Shown here piece after piece: positions 6,546 to 14,550 of a stretch of DNA of 25,868 bases (position 1 is its first letter; each line of letters opens with the position of its first letter). Under the pieces are notes generated by a model. The model saw only the letters and a program-made list of their open reading frames with translations, was not told the DNA's origin and searched no databases. Source of the stretch: a virus; the IMG/VR virus record IMGVR_UViG_3300008055_001374, positions 1 to 25,868 of that record; one strand, written 5' to 3'. Made by a program: the position numbers and the translations under genes.

Positions 6546-7296
6546 TGTAAGCTCTCATCTGATCATTTGTTTCAATTACCGCATTCCAAAAACCATGGTG
6601 AGGAAATGTTGCATTAAGACATCTTATATCTTTTGGAAGACAATGTCCACCAAAACCGAACCCATGCTCACCAGGTACTTGTGTATGTGCAGGACCAACT
6701 CTTACATCTGCGATAGCACCTAAACGAACAGTTTCAAAATCAGCACCATACTGTTTACATGCTCTGTACATCATGTTTGCATATGTAACTTTCAATGCAA
6801 GGCCAGCATTTTGATGGAGTTTAATTAAAGCGCTTTCAACTAATGTACAGTAATGTAATTGTTCTTTTGTACCATAATTGTGTTGTGTTAACCAGTTGCC
6901 AAGACGTTCTGTGTGTTCACGTTTACCACCAAGAACAACAATCCACGGCTGATCCAAATACTCCCCATCTCCTTGTTTCATAAACTCTGGAAAATGAACA
7001 ATTTTAAGATCAGTGTAAATATGTTCCCAATTGTTTATAAAAGAAGGATGTAAGGTACAACGAATAGCGACAATACCTGAAAAATTACTTTTGTGAAGTC
7101 TTTCTAAGCAATCTTCTATTGCTATGTGATCGTATGGACCCTGCACGAGGGAGCTTACACATATAAAAGCAATATTGTATTTGCTAAAATCTTCAACAAC
7201 ATATCCTTTTTGTGGATCGTGAAAATCAGCTTCTGTTCCTAGCGTAAGGTCTGTTGCCATGCCAACCTTACCTTTACCAAATATAACTATACTCAT
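6532..7296 (-). CDS. UDP-glucose/GDP-mannose dehydrogenase-like, short form
   Basis: A 254-residue protein with the nucleotide-sugar 6-dehydrogenase pattern. An N-terminal NAD site is seen as IFGKGKVG (GxGxxG). E154, K159, N163, K169 and N174 in the ESALIKLHQNAGLALK region match the conserved central helix. The catalytic Cys is C219 in GFGFGGHCLPKD. Typical enzymes have 390-450 residues, with a C-terminal sugar-nucleotide-binding domain after the Cys; here only about 35 residues follow it, so that domain is missing. It either acts on a different substrate or needs a partner. The start overlaps the deformylase stop as ATGA, and queE overlaps its end, so it is co-transcribed with the deazaguanine genes. 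Confidence 0.75.
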   Translation of the reverse strand: MSIVIFGKGKVGMATDLTLGTEADFHDPQKGYVVEDFSKYNIAFICVSSLVQGPYDHIAIEDCLERLHKSNFSGIVAIRCTLHPSFINNWEHIYTDLKIVHFPEFMKQGDGEYLDQPWIVVLGGKREHTERLGNWLTQHNYGTKEQLHYCTLVESALIKLHQNAGLALKVTYANMMYRACKQYGADFETVRLGAIADVRVGPAHTQVPGEHGFGFGGHCLPKDIRCLNATFPHHGFWNAVIETNDQMRAYNEYK

Positions 7297-7805
7297 AATA
7301 AATTATTTGCCTTTGCTTGTCTTAAAGTTTGTGTTTGTTTACGTAAAGCTCTATCCAAATGAAACTTGTTTGTTTTATTAGTATACAATATTCCATCTAA
7401 ATGGTCAAGCTCATGTAAAAAATAACGAGCTGTCATCCCATCAAACGTTGCCGTTTTAATAATACTGTTTGGTTCAGCATACCTAACTTTTATTCTCTTT
7501 GGACGCTTGATAGGAAGCGTAAGTGCGGGGAAGGATAAACACACTTCATCCAATAAGACTGTCTCTGCTGATACATCAACAATACGTGGATTAAAACATA
7601 CAATTCCTGGTTGTGTACGGAGAGCAAAAGCCCTATATGGCAATCCAGCTTGTGGTGCTGATAGTCCAACGTAGTTGGAAGACATCAACGTCTCATACAG
7701 ATTGATAGATAATTCTGTTGGGTCTATTGGTGGGTTACCAAAGTCGAATAAATCAATCTTTTGTTTAAGTATTGGGTTGTCGTTTTTAATAAGTTCAAGA
7801 ATCAT
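7293..7805 (-). CDS. def: Peptide deformylase
   Basis: A 170-residue metalloenzyme with all three deformylase motifs: GLSAPQAG (motif I, residues 47-54), EVCLSFP with metal ligand C89 (motif II, normally EGCLS; Gly is Val here), and HELDH (H131-H135, motif III). It removes the formyl group from nascent proteins. Phage deformylases are known from aquatic T4-like phages and are thought to assist translation or turnover of specific proteins during infection. It overlaps gene 46 as ATGA upstream and the dehydrogenase-like gene as ATGA downstream. The C-terminus is short and basic, with no long host-type tail. Confidence 0.9.
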   Translation of the reverse strand: MILELIKNDNPILKQKIDLFDFGNPPIDPTELSINLYETLMSSNYVGLSAPQAGLPYRAFALRTQPGIVCFNPRIVDVSAETVLLDEVCLSFPALTLPIKRPKRIKVRYAEPNSIIKTATFDGMTARYFLHELDHLDGILYTNKTNKFHLDRALRKQTQTLRQAKANNLL

Positions 7806-9517
7806 AATTCAATCATTGTACTAAAGTTTTTTTGCTTTTCAAATTTTAACACTCGGTTAAACTTGTCAAGATACGCATCTGTCTTATGGGATATAACGAA
7901 CACATTATTACCATCTGATAACGTATCAAGTATCTTTAACAATTCCTCATTGCCTTGTGCATCCAAAGAGCCATCAAACACCTCATCAAGTATCAACAAA
8001 TTGGTGCTTGTGCTATTGCGTAGCCGTGAGATGGATCTCCATGTAAAAAGTAATGCTAAATCAAGTCTTGATTTTTCTCCTTCAGAGAAAGATGCGTAGC
8101 TAAACTCGTCACGGAACCTCGATTTAATCTTTTCTTCAAAATTCTCATCAAGCTCGAAATTAACAAAAAAATCCATCGAAGCTAGGTACTTATTAATCAA
8201 TTTGTTAATTACAGGGATGTATTGACGAATAATTTTTGTTTTTATTCCACTATCCTTCAACAAAACAGCAGCCATCTCTAAAGTAGCTTTTTGCTTGCCT
8301 AATGCTTCACGTTCAGTAATTTTTTCTTTTAGCTGCACTCTAAGATCAGCTAGCCTATTAGTATTGTCTTCTATATGAGGTGTGTTTTCTAATTGATTAA
8401 TGTCAGCTTGCATTTCATCAATCAGTCTTTGCCAAAAAGCTATATCTCTTTGCCTATCATTAATATTTGCTGTCCAAACAGCTCTTTCCAAAATTAATGT
8501 TTCAACATTTTGAAGCGCTGTTGAAACACCAGCAATTTTTGAATTTAGTTCTTCTATTGCTTGTATCAATTCTTGTTTTTTCTTTTTCTTTTCTTCAACC
8601 GTGCTGTCTTTAAACACATGATCTATTCCTTGCTGACATACAGGGCAATCATCATGGGTTGAAAAGAACAAAATATCTTTATCGATCTCTTGTGACTTTG
8701 TACATAGTTGGTGATATAACGTGTTTAATTTTGTCTGCTTTTTAAGCTGTAAGGATTGAATAGCATCTAAATCTTGGTAAATAGTATGCTGTTCCATATA
8801 TGCTAATATTTCACTATCTGATTCTTGTATACTACCTTTATACTCATTTATTTTTAAACGTTTAGCAGCTATTTGTTCATTATTGTTTGATTGCAATACT
8901 AATAAATGTTTCTTTTCTATTTCAATCTTATCAGCTATTCCTTGCATTGCATAATCAGCATCGGTAATAGAACTTTTGTTCAAAGCAATCTTATCTTTAA
9001 GCAATGTGTTCATTGTTGTAAAGATTTGGATATCTAACAAGTCTTCAATTACTTCTCTACGATGTGCTGCAGCCATTTGCATAAATGGAACAAAAGAAGC
9101 ACTGCCCAGTACCACTATCTGCGAAAAAGTTTTATGGTTAATTTTTAGGATTTGTTTGTCTAGCATCTCCTGATAGTCACCAGCGCTTGCATCATTGTTG
9201 ATTAGCGTGCCATCCTGATACACATTAAATACATTGGGCTTTGCGCCACGCTGCACCAGATAGTTTTTATTGCCTATAGTAAATTCAACCTCAACCATTA
9301 ACCCTTTATTGTTAATTGTGTTGATTAGTTGTCCTTTGTTTACTTTTCGAAAAGGTTTGCCAAACAGACCAAACGAAAGAGCATCAAGAATAGTTGATTT
9401 ACCAGCTCCATTATCTCCAACTATTAAGGTTGTGTTATGAGAATGTAGGTTTATTTCGGTAAACACGTTACCTGTGCTAAGGAGGTTTCTATATCTTAGC
9501 GTTTTAAAGAATATCAA
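7802..9517 (-). CDS. 46: Recombination nuclease ATPase subunit gp46 (Rad50/SbcC-like)
   Basis: A 571-residue SMC-type ATPase. Walker A is GDNGAGKST (residues 34-42); LFGKPFRKVNKGQLINT closely matches T4 gp46. A coiled coil follows with the zinc-hook CPVC at C291-C294, then a second coiled-coil half, the ABC signature SFSEGEKSRLDLAL (about 476-489) and Walker B NLLILDEVFDGSLD. With gp47 it resects DNA ends for recombination-dependent replication and degrades host DNA. The start is TTG 9517: the sequence lines up with the T4 N-terminus from there and GGAG lies about six bases upstream; I see no suitable ATG. It follows gene 47 by three bases. Confidence 0.95.
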   Translation of the reverse strand: MIFFKTLRYRNLLSTGNVFTEINLHSHNTTLIVGDNGAGKSTILDALSFGLFGKPFRKVNKGQLINTINNKGLMVEVEFTIGNKNYLVQRGAKPNVFNVYQDGTLINNDASAGDYQEMLDKQILKINHKTFSQIVVLGSASFVPFMQMAAAHRREVIEDLLDIQIFTTMNTLLKDKIALNKSSITDADYAMQGIADKIEIEKKHLLVLQSNNNEQIAAKRLKINEYKGSIQESDSEILAYMEQHTIYQDLDAIQSLQLKKQTKLNTLYHQLCTKSQEIDKDILFFSTHDDCPVCQQGIDHVFKDSTVEEKKKKKQELIQAIEELNSKIAGVSTALQNVETLILERAVWTANINDRQRDIAFWQRLIDEMQADINQLENTPHIEDNTNRLADLRVQLKEKITEREALGKQKATLEMAAVLLKDSGIKTKIIRQYIPVINKLINKYLASMDFFVNFELDENFEEKIKSRFRDEFSYASFSEGEKSRLDLALLFTWRSISRLRNSTSTNLLILDEVFDGSLDAQGNEELLKILDTLSDGNNVFVISHKTDAYLDKFNRVLKFEKQKNFSTMIEL

Positions 9518-9520
9518 ATA

Positions 9521-10582
9521 CTACTCCACACTTAGTGCTTCTTGATAGAGTTCTCTCATAAGATTGTCAAGAGGTTGTTTATCAACACTATCATCCAACT
9601 GATTTACATACTTGCTAAGGATTGTTAATGTGTCTTCTGCTTCACTAACAATGTCATCTTCATTCTCAATATCCATATGAAAATGGTCATCAACAACTTG
9701 AACATTATACACGCCAGCTTTTTCTAACTTATCAACAAACATATCAAAGCAGTAAGGGTTAGTTTTATTGCGAACAATCAACTTGACAAACGTCTCACTA
9801 TACACACTAAAATCAATGTTGACAACTTCGCTTATTTGTTTATCCGTATCATCATAATGAAGTTTGTGGAAAATCACATTGGGATTGGGGACAAATGTTA
9901 GGCTACGATCTTCTGTATTATATACATGAAACCCCTTTTGGTCACCATAGTCGGACCATGTCATCTCGTATGGTGTACCAAGATAATGAATGTTATGACT
10001 ATGTGACTTGTGATGAAAGTGACCAGACAAAACCATCTCAAGATCGGCAAATGTCTTATGCGTCATTCCACCTTCATGGATTGCGCCTTTGTACATCTCA
10101 AAACCATCAATCTCAAAGTGTCCAACCACAACGTTTGCACGAGTTTTGCCTAGGGCACTGATGCACTGATTTTCGTTCTCAGGACTAATCCAAGGCATCA
10201 AAAGGAAGTTAACATCACCATCAAATTGAATATCGGTAGGACTGTTAACTTTTGCAATATTGTGATAACCATCAAGCAATAGTTCAAGTGAATTCACCTC
10301 ATTGGTATTCTTAAAATATGTATCGTGGTTACCGACTAACATCCATGTGGTGTATTCGTTGTTCAAACGGTCGAACAAATACCCACGAGCTTGCTTTAAT
10401 GAGTTGAAGTTAATGTACTTGCGTCTATCAAACACATCACCAAGTTGTATTACATGGAGAATGTTTTCTCTTTCGAGATACGGAAAGAACACCTCATTAT
10501 AAAATTTAGCAAAAAACTTGTGAAAAGCGGGACTGTCGTTTCTTGCGCCTATGTGTGTGTCGCCAAGCAACGCGATTAACAT
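9521..10582 (-). CDS. 47: Recombination nuclease subunit gp47 (Mre11/SbcD-like)
   Basis: A 353-residue calcineurin-type phosphoesterase. Metal ligands are visible in order: GDTHIG (D8, H10), LGDVFDRR (D49), GNHDTYF (N85, H86), a His in VVVGHFE and SGHFHHKS. This is the exonuclease partner of gp46, producing 3' single-stranded DNA for strand invasion. Length is close to T4 gp47 (339 residues). AAGGA lies about six bases upstream of ATG 10582, in the 31-base gap after the cupin gene. It is followed closely by gene 46, as in T4. Confidence 0.95.
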   Translation of the reverse strand: MLIALLGDTHIGARNDSPAFHKFFAKFYNEVFFPYLERENILHVIQLGDVFDRRKYINFNSLKQARGYLFDRLNNEYTTWMLVGNHDTYFKNTNEVNSLELLLDGYHNIAKVNSPTDIQFDGDVNFLLMPWISPENENQCISALGKTRANVVVGHFEIDGFEMYKGAIHEGGMTHKTFADLEMVLSGHFHHKSHSHNIHYLGTPYEMTWSDYGDQKGFHVYNTEDRSLTFVPNPNVIFHKLHYDDTDKQISEVVNIDFSVYSETFVKLIVRNKTNPYCFDMFVDKLEKAGVYNVQVVDDHFHMDIENEDDIVSEAEDTLTILSKYVNQLDDSVDKQPLDNLMRELYQEALSVE

Positions 10583-10613
10583 TTGTTTTCCTTGATGTAA
10601 TTTATCAGCTTAT

Positions 10614-11090
10614 TCATATTAAAATATCAGCATTTCCTGGTTTTAATGTTCCTTCTTCTTCGGCTCTAAGAATACACTTTAATCTTTCTTCAGGTGTCAT
10701 ATCAAACGCCAGTCCCCTTTGGGTTTTTACTTTATTTTTATCAACATGAGAAGGAGTTCCAATAATTTCACCCCCCTCTTCTCTTACAGCATGAACACAA
10801 CAAACAATTGTATTATCCTCTAAAGCTGTTATTTCATGTTCGCGATAGCTACGAGTAACAAACATTGATGTTCCGGCATATTCCTTTATCTCCTCAGGCA
10901 AATCACCTTCAGGGACAGAACTAAATTTTACACTTATTTTACCAGCTGCTACCAACGTAACATGATCATATTCATGGTGATGTCCACAATACACCATTCC
11001 CTTTTCTTTGAAAATCATTTTCTTTACAAAAACATTATGCTGAAAGAAATGTTCCATTTCAATTTGTTTATTGATATGGTGCTTATTCAT
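10614..11090 (-). CDS. Cupin-fold protein of unknown function
   Basis: A 158-residue protein with a single small beta-barrel of cupin type. Motif 1 is HHHEYDHVTLVAAGKISVKF, with closely spaced His residues and an acid as possible metal ligands; motif 2 is SYREHEITALEDNTIVCC. A C-terminal segment (TPEERLKCILRAEEE) is probably helical. Cupins range from dioxygenases and isomerases to binding proteins, so no reaction can be named. It lies between genes 55 and 47. GGAGGT sits just ahead of two adjacent ATGs; the second (11090) has better spacing and overlaps the gp55 stop, while the first is at 11093. Confidence 0.6.
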   Translation of the reverse strand: MNKHHINKQIEMEHFFQHNVFVKKMIFKEKGMVYCGHHHEYDHVTLVAAGKISVKFSSVPEGDLPEEIKEYAGTSMFVTRSYREHEITALEDNTIVCCVHAVREEGGEIIGTPSHVDKNKVKTQRGLAFDMTPEERLKCILRAEEEGTLKPGNADILI

Positions 11091-11647
11091 CATACCTCCA
11101 AAGGATTTATAACTGTATCCTCTTCAATAAAATTATCAAGTCCCTTTTTGCGCTTAATTTTCTTTTTGTCTATACCTATTTCAAACGCTTTTACAAAATC
11201 AGAAACGTTTTCTGCATCAAAATCTTGAGGGTTAAAAATTATTTCACCATCTTCGCCTTGCTCAAATAATTCATTAAACAACATACTATTTTCTGCCGTC
11301 TTATGTTTAATGTAAGTTTGCTTCTTTTCTTTTTGAATCCTACGTAAGAAAGCAAAATATATAATTTGAGTAAAATATGCAAAAGGATTATCAGATTTTG
11401 CTGGATCAAAATTATCAAAATAACTAATGCAATTTTCTATACCATCACTAATCATTTCATCACGATAAGAGTAATTTACAAAGTTAGGTTTAGTTGACAA
11501 TCTCTTTGCAATTAAAAGAATGCATTCCCCAACATAATTGGGAATCATTGGTTTAGGTTTGCCAGCAGCTTTTGCTTCTGCTACCGCTGCTTTGTATTCA
11601 ATAATTACAGCAAAAAGGTTTTTGTTATCTACATAATGTGTTGCCAT
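11090..11647 (-). CDS. 55: Late-promoter sigma factor gp55
   Basis: A 185-residue protein, the same length as T4 gp55. It keeps the minimal sigma-70 region 2 core: SYRDEMISDGIENCISYFDN followed by NFDPAKSDNPFAYFTQI and AFLRRIQKEKKQ, which line up with T4 residues for RNA polymerase binding and -10 recognition. The C-terminal GLDNFIEE resembles the T4 SLDFLYE tail that binds the sliding clamp gp45. gp55 directs host RNA polymerase to TATAAATA promoters, and such octamers stand before genes 18, 20, 22 and 23 in this window. It starts one base after the preceding gene ends. Confidence 0.9.
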   Translation of the reverse strand: MATHYVDNKNLFAVIIEYKAAVAEAKAAGKPKPMIPNYVGECILLIAKRLSTKPNFVNYSYRDEMISDGIENCISYFDNFDPAKSDNPFAYFTQIIYFAFLRRIQKEKKQTYIKHKTAENSMLFNELFEQGEDGEIIFNPQDFDAENVSDFVKAFEIGIDKKKIKRKKGLDNFIEEDTVINPLEV

Positions 11648-11648
11648 A

Positions 11649-12032
11649 CTAATTTACCGTTGCACCTTCCACTGACATTGATTCGAGTATACTCTCATGA
11701 AATCCTTTTTCAGAAGGAGATACAGTTATACTAACTAATTCTTTATCTATCACTTTTTCAAGATCTCCATAATATTGATCAACAACATTTGCATAGTAAG
11801 AAGCAAAAGATTCCCTTGCACTCACTACATTCATAATGTCCTGTGTACTAAAACTAATAGAATCGGACTGAGCAAACATAATATACCTAACAAATGATAC
11901 GGAAGGTATAGAGCCTTGGAAATATCTATAGTTAATCTGTAACGGTTTGTTAACTACAACAGTGTAATCGTTTTCTACTTCTATTGTTCCTACAACTTCT
12001 AACCCATTACTAAGTTTTAGAATGCTTGTCAT
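11649..12032 (-). CDS. Small beta-rich hypothetical protein between uvsW and 55
   Basis: A 127-residue protein I cannot name. The N-terminal 60 residues look like a small barrel (KLSNGLEVVGTI, YTVVVNKPLQI, SFVRYIMFA), reminiscent of Sm/SH3-like folds; this is inference from strand pattern only. The second half is helical and acidic, with DIMNVVSARESFASYY. I recall similar proteins in the same place in other T4-like aquatic phages. The start overlaps the uvsW stop as ATGA and has AAGGAT upstream, so it is translated with the recombination genes. Confidence 0.6.
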   Translation of the reverse strand: MTSILKLSNGLEVVGTIEVENDYTVVVNKPLQINYRYFQGSIPSVSFVRYIMFAQSDSISFSTQDIMNVVSARESFASYYANVVDQYYGDLEKVIDKELVSITVSPSEKGFHESILESMSVEGATVN

Positions 12033-13495
12033 GTTGATCCTTTTAACTTAATTGTGTAAATTTTATAATCGAACTTTTCTTGATTGTACAGTTGTATACG
12101 TTCTGCAAAATGTCCAATTGTATGATTTTTAAAAGACTTCCATGATAAATCATCAGCAACATCATAAAGCACCGCGTCTAGTTTAAATTCATTAGTTCTC
12201 AAACCCCTACCTATTGATTGCAATACTCTTATTCGAGACTTGCTAGGCGAACCAAACACAACGTTGTGTAAATTCTGTATGTTGACCCCTGTTGAGAATG
12301 TTTTATATGAAGCAATAACAATTACACCGTTATGTTCTTCAACATATTTTCTTACTGCTTCACGTTCTTCACCTTCAACTAATCCATATACAAGAAACAC
12401 ATCCTTATCTGGATTTTGTTCTTTGATATACTTCTCCAACATCTTACCATGATCAACAAAATTAAACAACAGTAATGTGTTGTTTTTTAAAGAACTTACA
12501 AGATTTACTATGAATTTATTACGTGCATTGTTGGTGGTTATGTATGTAATCTCATCTTGATATTTAGGTTTTGCTTTAGCAAAGAATGATCTCATATCAT
12601 CATCATAGCTAAGGACTAGTGCTTTAATTTTTAAGTCAGCTACAGTCTTATTTTCCATTAATTTGGATGTAGTTGTTACTTGTCTAACAGCACCAAACAA
12701 TCCCTCTAATACGAGCTTGTTAGTCAGTGTACCATCCAATGTACCTGTAAAACCAAAACGATATTTACAGTTAACCAACTTTTCCATAATATCTACTAAA
12801 CTCTTTGCTTTAAACTGATGTGCTTCATCACCAATAACCACGCCAAATTGATCAAACCATTTTTTAGGTAGCTCATAGACACTCTGCCATGTTGTTACAA
12901 CGAAGTTTGCATCCGTATCTTTGCTCTGTCCAGCATATATTTTATGTATTAAATTGTCTGGACACCCATAGCTTACAAAGTCGGACGCCATTTGATGAAC
13001 TAACCCTAATGTAGGAACAACAATTAACACTTTCTTTCTAGCAAAAATAGCAGACAGCAAAAAGATAATTAATGATTTACCTGATGCTGTTGGTGATAAA
13101 AGTAGTGTTCTTCTCTTCCTTACAGCATGTACAAATGCTTCTAATTGATAATCTCTTATTGTATGAGGTAAATTGAGAGATTTTATAAACGTCTCAGCTT
13201 CTGCTACTGAGAATTCTGTTTCTGCAAAGTCGTTAGGATTATCATACTCAACGTGATATCCTCTTTCTTTTGCAAACTTATGTACACTATCCATTAGACC
13301 CATATACAAAGTTTGACGCATTAAGTGGAACAAACGAATCTTACCATCCCACATTTTATTTTTATATGCAGGAGAGAACTTAGCACCAGGTACGCTGAAT
13401 GTAAAGTATTCGCTTATTTCTTGTGCTACACCACTATCGCAATGTAGCTTAATGTGTACATCGTTAAACTTTGTTACACGGATAATTTCTGTCAT
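12029..13495 (-). CDS. uvsW: UvsW recombination DNA helicase
   Basis: A 488-residue SF2 helicase. An N-terminal domain (residues 1-100, SPAYKNKMWDGKIRLF) matches the UvsW DNA-binding region. Motif I is SPTASGKS (134-141), motif II GDEAHQF (222-228), motif III GFTGT, and motif VI QSIGRGLR in the second RecA domain. In T4 it unwinds R-loops and branched DNA, helping the switch from origin- to recombination-dependent replication. Length is close to T4 UvsW (503). It overlaps uvsY as ATGA. Confidence 0.93.
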   Translation of the reverse strand: MTEIIRVTKFNDVHIKLHCDSGVAQEISEYFTFSVPGAKFSPAYKNKMWDGKIRLFHLMRQTLYMGLMDSVHKFAKERGYHVEYDNPNDFAETEFSVAEAETFIKSLNLPHTIRDYQLEAFVHAVRKRRTLLLSPTASGKSLIIFLLSAIFARKKVLIVVPTLGLVHQMASDFVSYGCPDNLIHKIYAGQSKDTDANFVVTTWQSVYELPKKWFDQFGVVIGDEAHQFKAKSLVDIMEKLVNCKYRFGFTGTLDGTLTNKLVLEGLFGAVRQVTTTSKLMENKTVADLKIKALVLSYDDDMRSFFAKAKPKYQDEITYITTNNARNKFIVNLVSSLKNNTLLLFNFVDHGKMLEKYIKEQNPDKDVFLVYGLVEGEEREAVRKYVEEHNGVIVIASYKTFSTGVNIQNLHNVVFGSPSKSRIRVLQSIGRGLRTNEFKLDAVLYDVADDLSWKSFKNHTIGHFAERIQLYNQEKFDYKIYTIKLKGST

Positions 13496-13926
13496 GCACC
13501 ACTCTTAAATCTCTCCCAATCAATAGCATTCTTAATTAAGAAACCACGGTTGACAATCGTCTTGATAGCAGACTCGAGGAAGGATACTTTCTGCTTTTGT
13601 ATATCTATCTTTGTTTGAATCAGCTGAATATCAGAATCACTTTCCATATACACATGCATGTCCTGTCTAAGTATTTTTAATGGATTAGGTTCCCAACCAC
13701 GCTCTTCGAGCGTAGCTTTGTCAAGCACACCTGTATAATATTCATGTTTTAATTTGTATAAAGACTTGTACTCCTGCTCATATTTTCTATGTGTAAGTGC
13801 TTCTTGTACATACAGCTTGTAGTATTTGTGGTGTAGTAGGGGTATCTTTAGACTCTCTGCACTAAGTTCAGTCATGTCCATATGACTGTCTGCTTCCCAG
13901 AGGTTCCAAATGTCATCTAGTTTCAT
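13492..13926 (-). CDS. uvsY: UvsY recombination mediator
   Basis: A 144-residue, charged and mainly helical protein (T4 UvsY 137). The C-terminal part, IVNRGFLIKNAIDWERFKSG, lines up with SRGFAIKHIQDMRAFEAG of T4; the middle LKHEYYTGVLDK matches LDYYSGRGD. UvsY loads the UvsX recombinase on gp32-coated single strands. Its position before uvsW matches the T4 order. The upstream gap of 16 bases contains only a weak ribosome-binding site. Confidence 0.85.
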   Translation of the reverse strand: MKLDDIWNLWEADSHMDMTELSAESLKIPLLHHKYYKLYVQEALTHRKYEQEYKSLYKLKHEYYTGVLDKATLEERGWEPNPLKILRQDMHVYMESDSDIQLIQTKIDIQKQKVSFLESAIKTIVNRGFLIKNAIDWERFKSGA

Positions 13927-13942
13927 AATATAGGTTTGTTGT

Positions 13943-14467
13943 TTATACCAAATTTTTTACGTCAAATCTTCTATTGGCAAAAGAGACAGTAGCAGTTAAA
14001 TAATCAACGTCAGCAGACGTACTATCAAACGTTATCTCGGAAAGGTCAACAGGGAAGCAATCAAAAAATGTAAATTCGATATTGGGATTCATAGCGCTCG
14101 AAAGAACAATTAATGTAATATCAGAAAACACTCCCTCACCTGAAGTAATAGACCGACCAGCAATGTTATTGTATTGTGCAAAGTTGTCAGGAAAACCAAC
14201 ATCTCTCAACCACGAATATATTTCATTGTAGTTCACCATGTTTTCATCAACTTTAAAAGTGACTTCAAGATTACCAAATGTCAACTTTGTTCCTGGAAAT
14301 GGTACTTTAGTAAACGGGCTATCAATATCAGCTGTACCAAGCGTTACGCTAGGAATATTTACTTTTTGAACAAAGTAATTTACATGGGGTGTTTTTTTTA
14401 TTTGAAGTTTAAACCCAAGAGGGGATAAGAAACTTTGATCTAGTGGTTGATTGTCTAGTACGCTCAT
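13943..14467 (-). CDS. Second tail-tube-like protein (T4 gp19 family)
   Basis: A 174-residue, beta-rich protein. PFPGTKLTFGNLEVTFKVDE followed by NYNEIYSWLRDVGFP is the pattern of T4-type tail tube proteins, similar in layout to the GDRTFGDWSVTVINDEDF region of gp19 in this window; the C-terminus is again a strand-rich block. It is thus a paralogue of gene 19. It stands where T4 has the vertex gene 24, after 23. Possible roles are tail tube terminator/completion (gp3-like) or a tube or baseplate component. It has its own 7/8 late promoter and a strong AAAAGGAG site, and follows the gene 23 terminator. Confidence 0.7.
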   Translation of the reverse strand: MSVLDNQPLDQSFLSPLGFKLQIKKTPHVNYFVQKVNIPSVTLGTADIDSPFTKVPFPGTKLTFGNLEVTFKVDENMVNYNEIYSWLRDVGFPDNFAQYNNIAGRSITSGEGVFSDITLIVLSSAMNPNIEFTFFDCFPVDLSEITFDSTSADVDYLTATVSFANRRFDVKNLV

Positions 14468-14483
14468 AATAACTCCTTTTGAC

Positions 14484-14491
14484 TATTTATC
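14484..14491 (-). promoter_or_regulatory. Late promoter -10, near consensus (GATAAATA)
   Basis: Minus strand reads GATAAATA, 7 of 8 to the T4 late octamer TATAAATA. It lies 17 bases ahead of the ATG at 14467, between that gene and the gene 23 terminator, with AGTCAAAAGGAG immediately downstream. The short spacing would give a very short leader, so it is weaker evidence than the exact copies. Confidence 0.5.
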
Positions 14492-14494
14492 CAT

Positions 14495-14522
14495 AAAAAA
14501 AAGCCCTCCGAAGAGGGCTTTT
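14495..14522 (-). terminator. Rho-independent terminator after gene 23, TTCG loop
   Basis: On the minus strand a perfect 10-bp stem AAAAGCCCTC / GAGGGCTTTT closes a TTCG tetraloop, followed by a run of eight T in total. C(TTCG)G-closed loops are unusually stable. It lies 25 bases after the gene 23 stop and before the tail-tube-like gene, so it should end or reduce gene 23 transcripts. Confidence 0.92.
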
Positions 14523-14535
14523 CAAAACTACTGTC

Positions 14536-14550
14536 TTATTATTATTATTA
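14536..14550 (-). repeat. Five tandem in-frame TAA stop codons ending gene 23
   Basis: After the last Leu codon of gene 23 the minus strand reads (TAA)5 in frame. It is either a triplet microsatellite or selected stop redundancy in the most highly expressed gene. Confidence 0.85.

Noticed and set aside
7802-9517. Intein or frameshift in the large genes 46, 17 or 18
   Set aside because: Lengths and the order of motifs agree with intact proteins; no intein-type splice blocks were seen.
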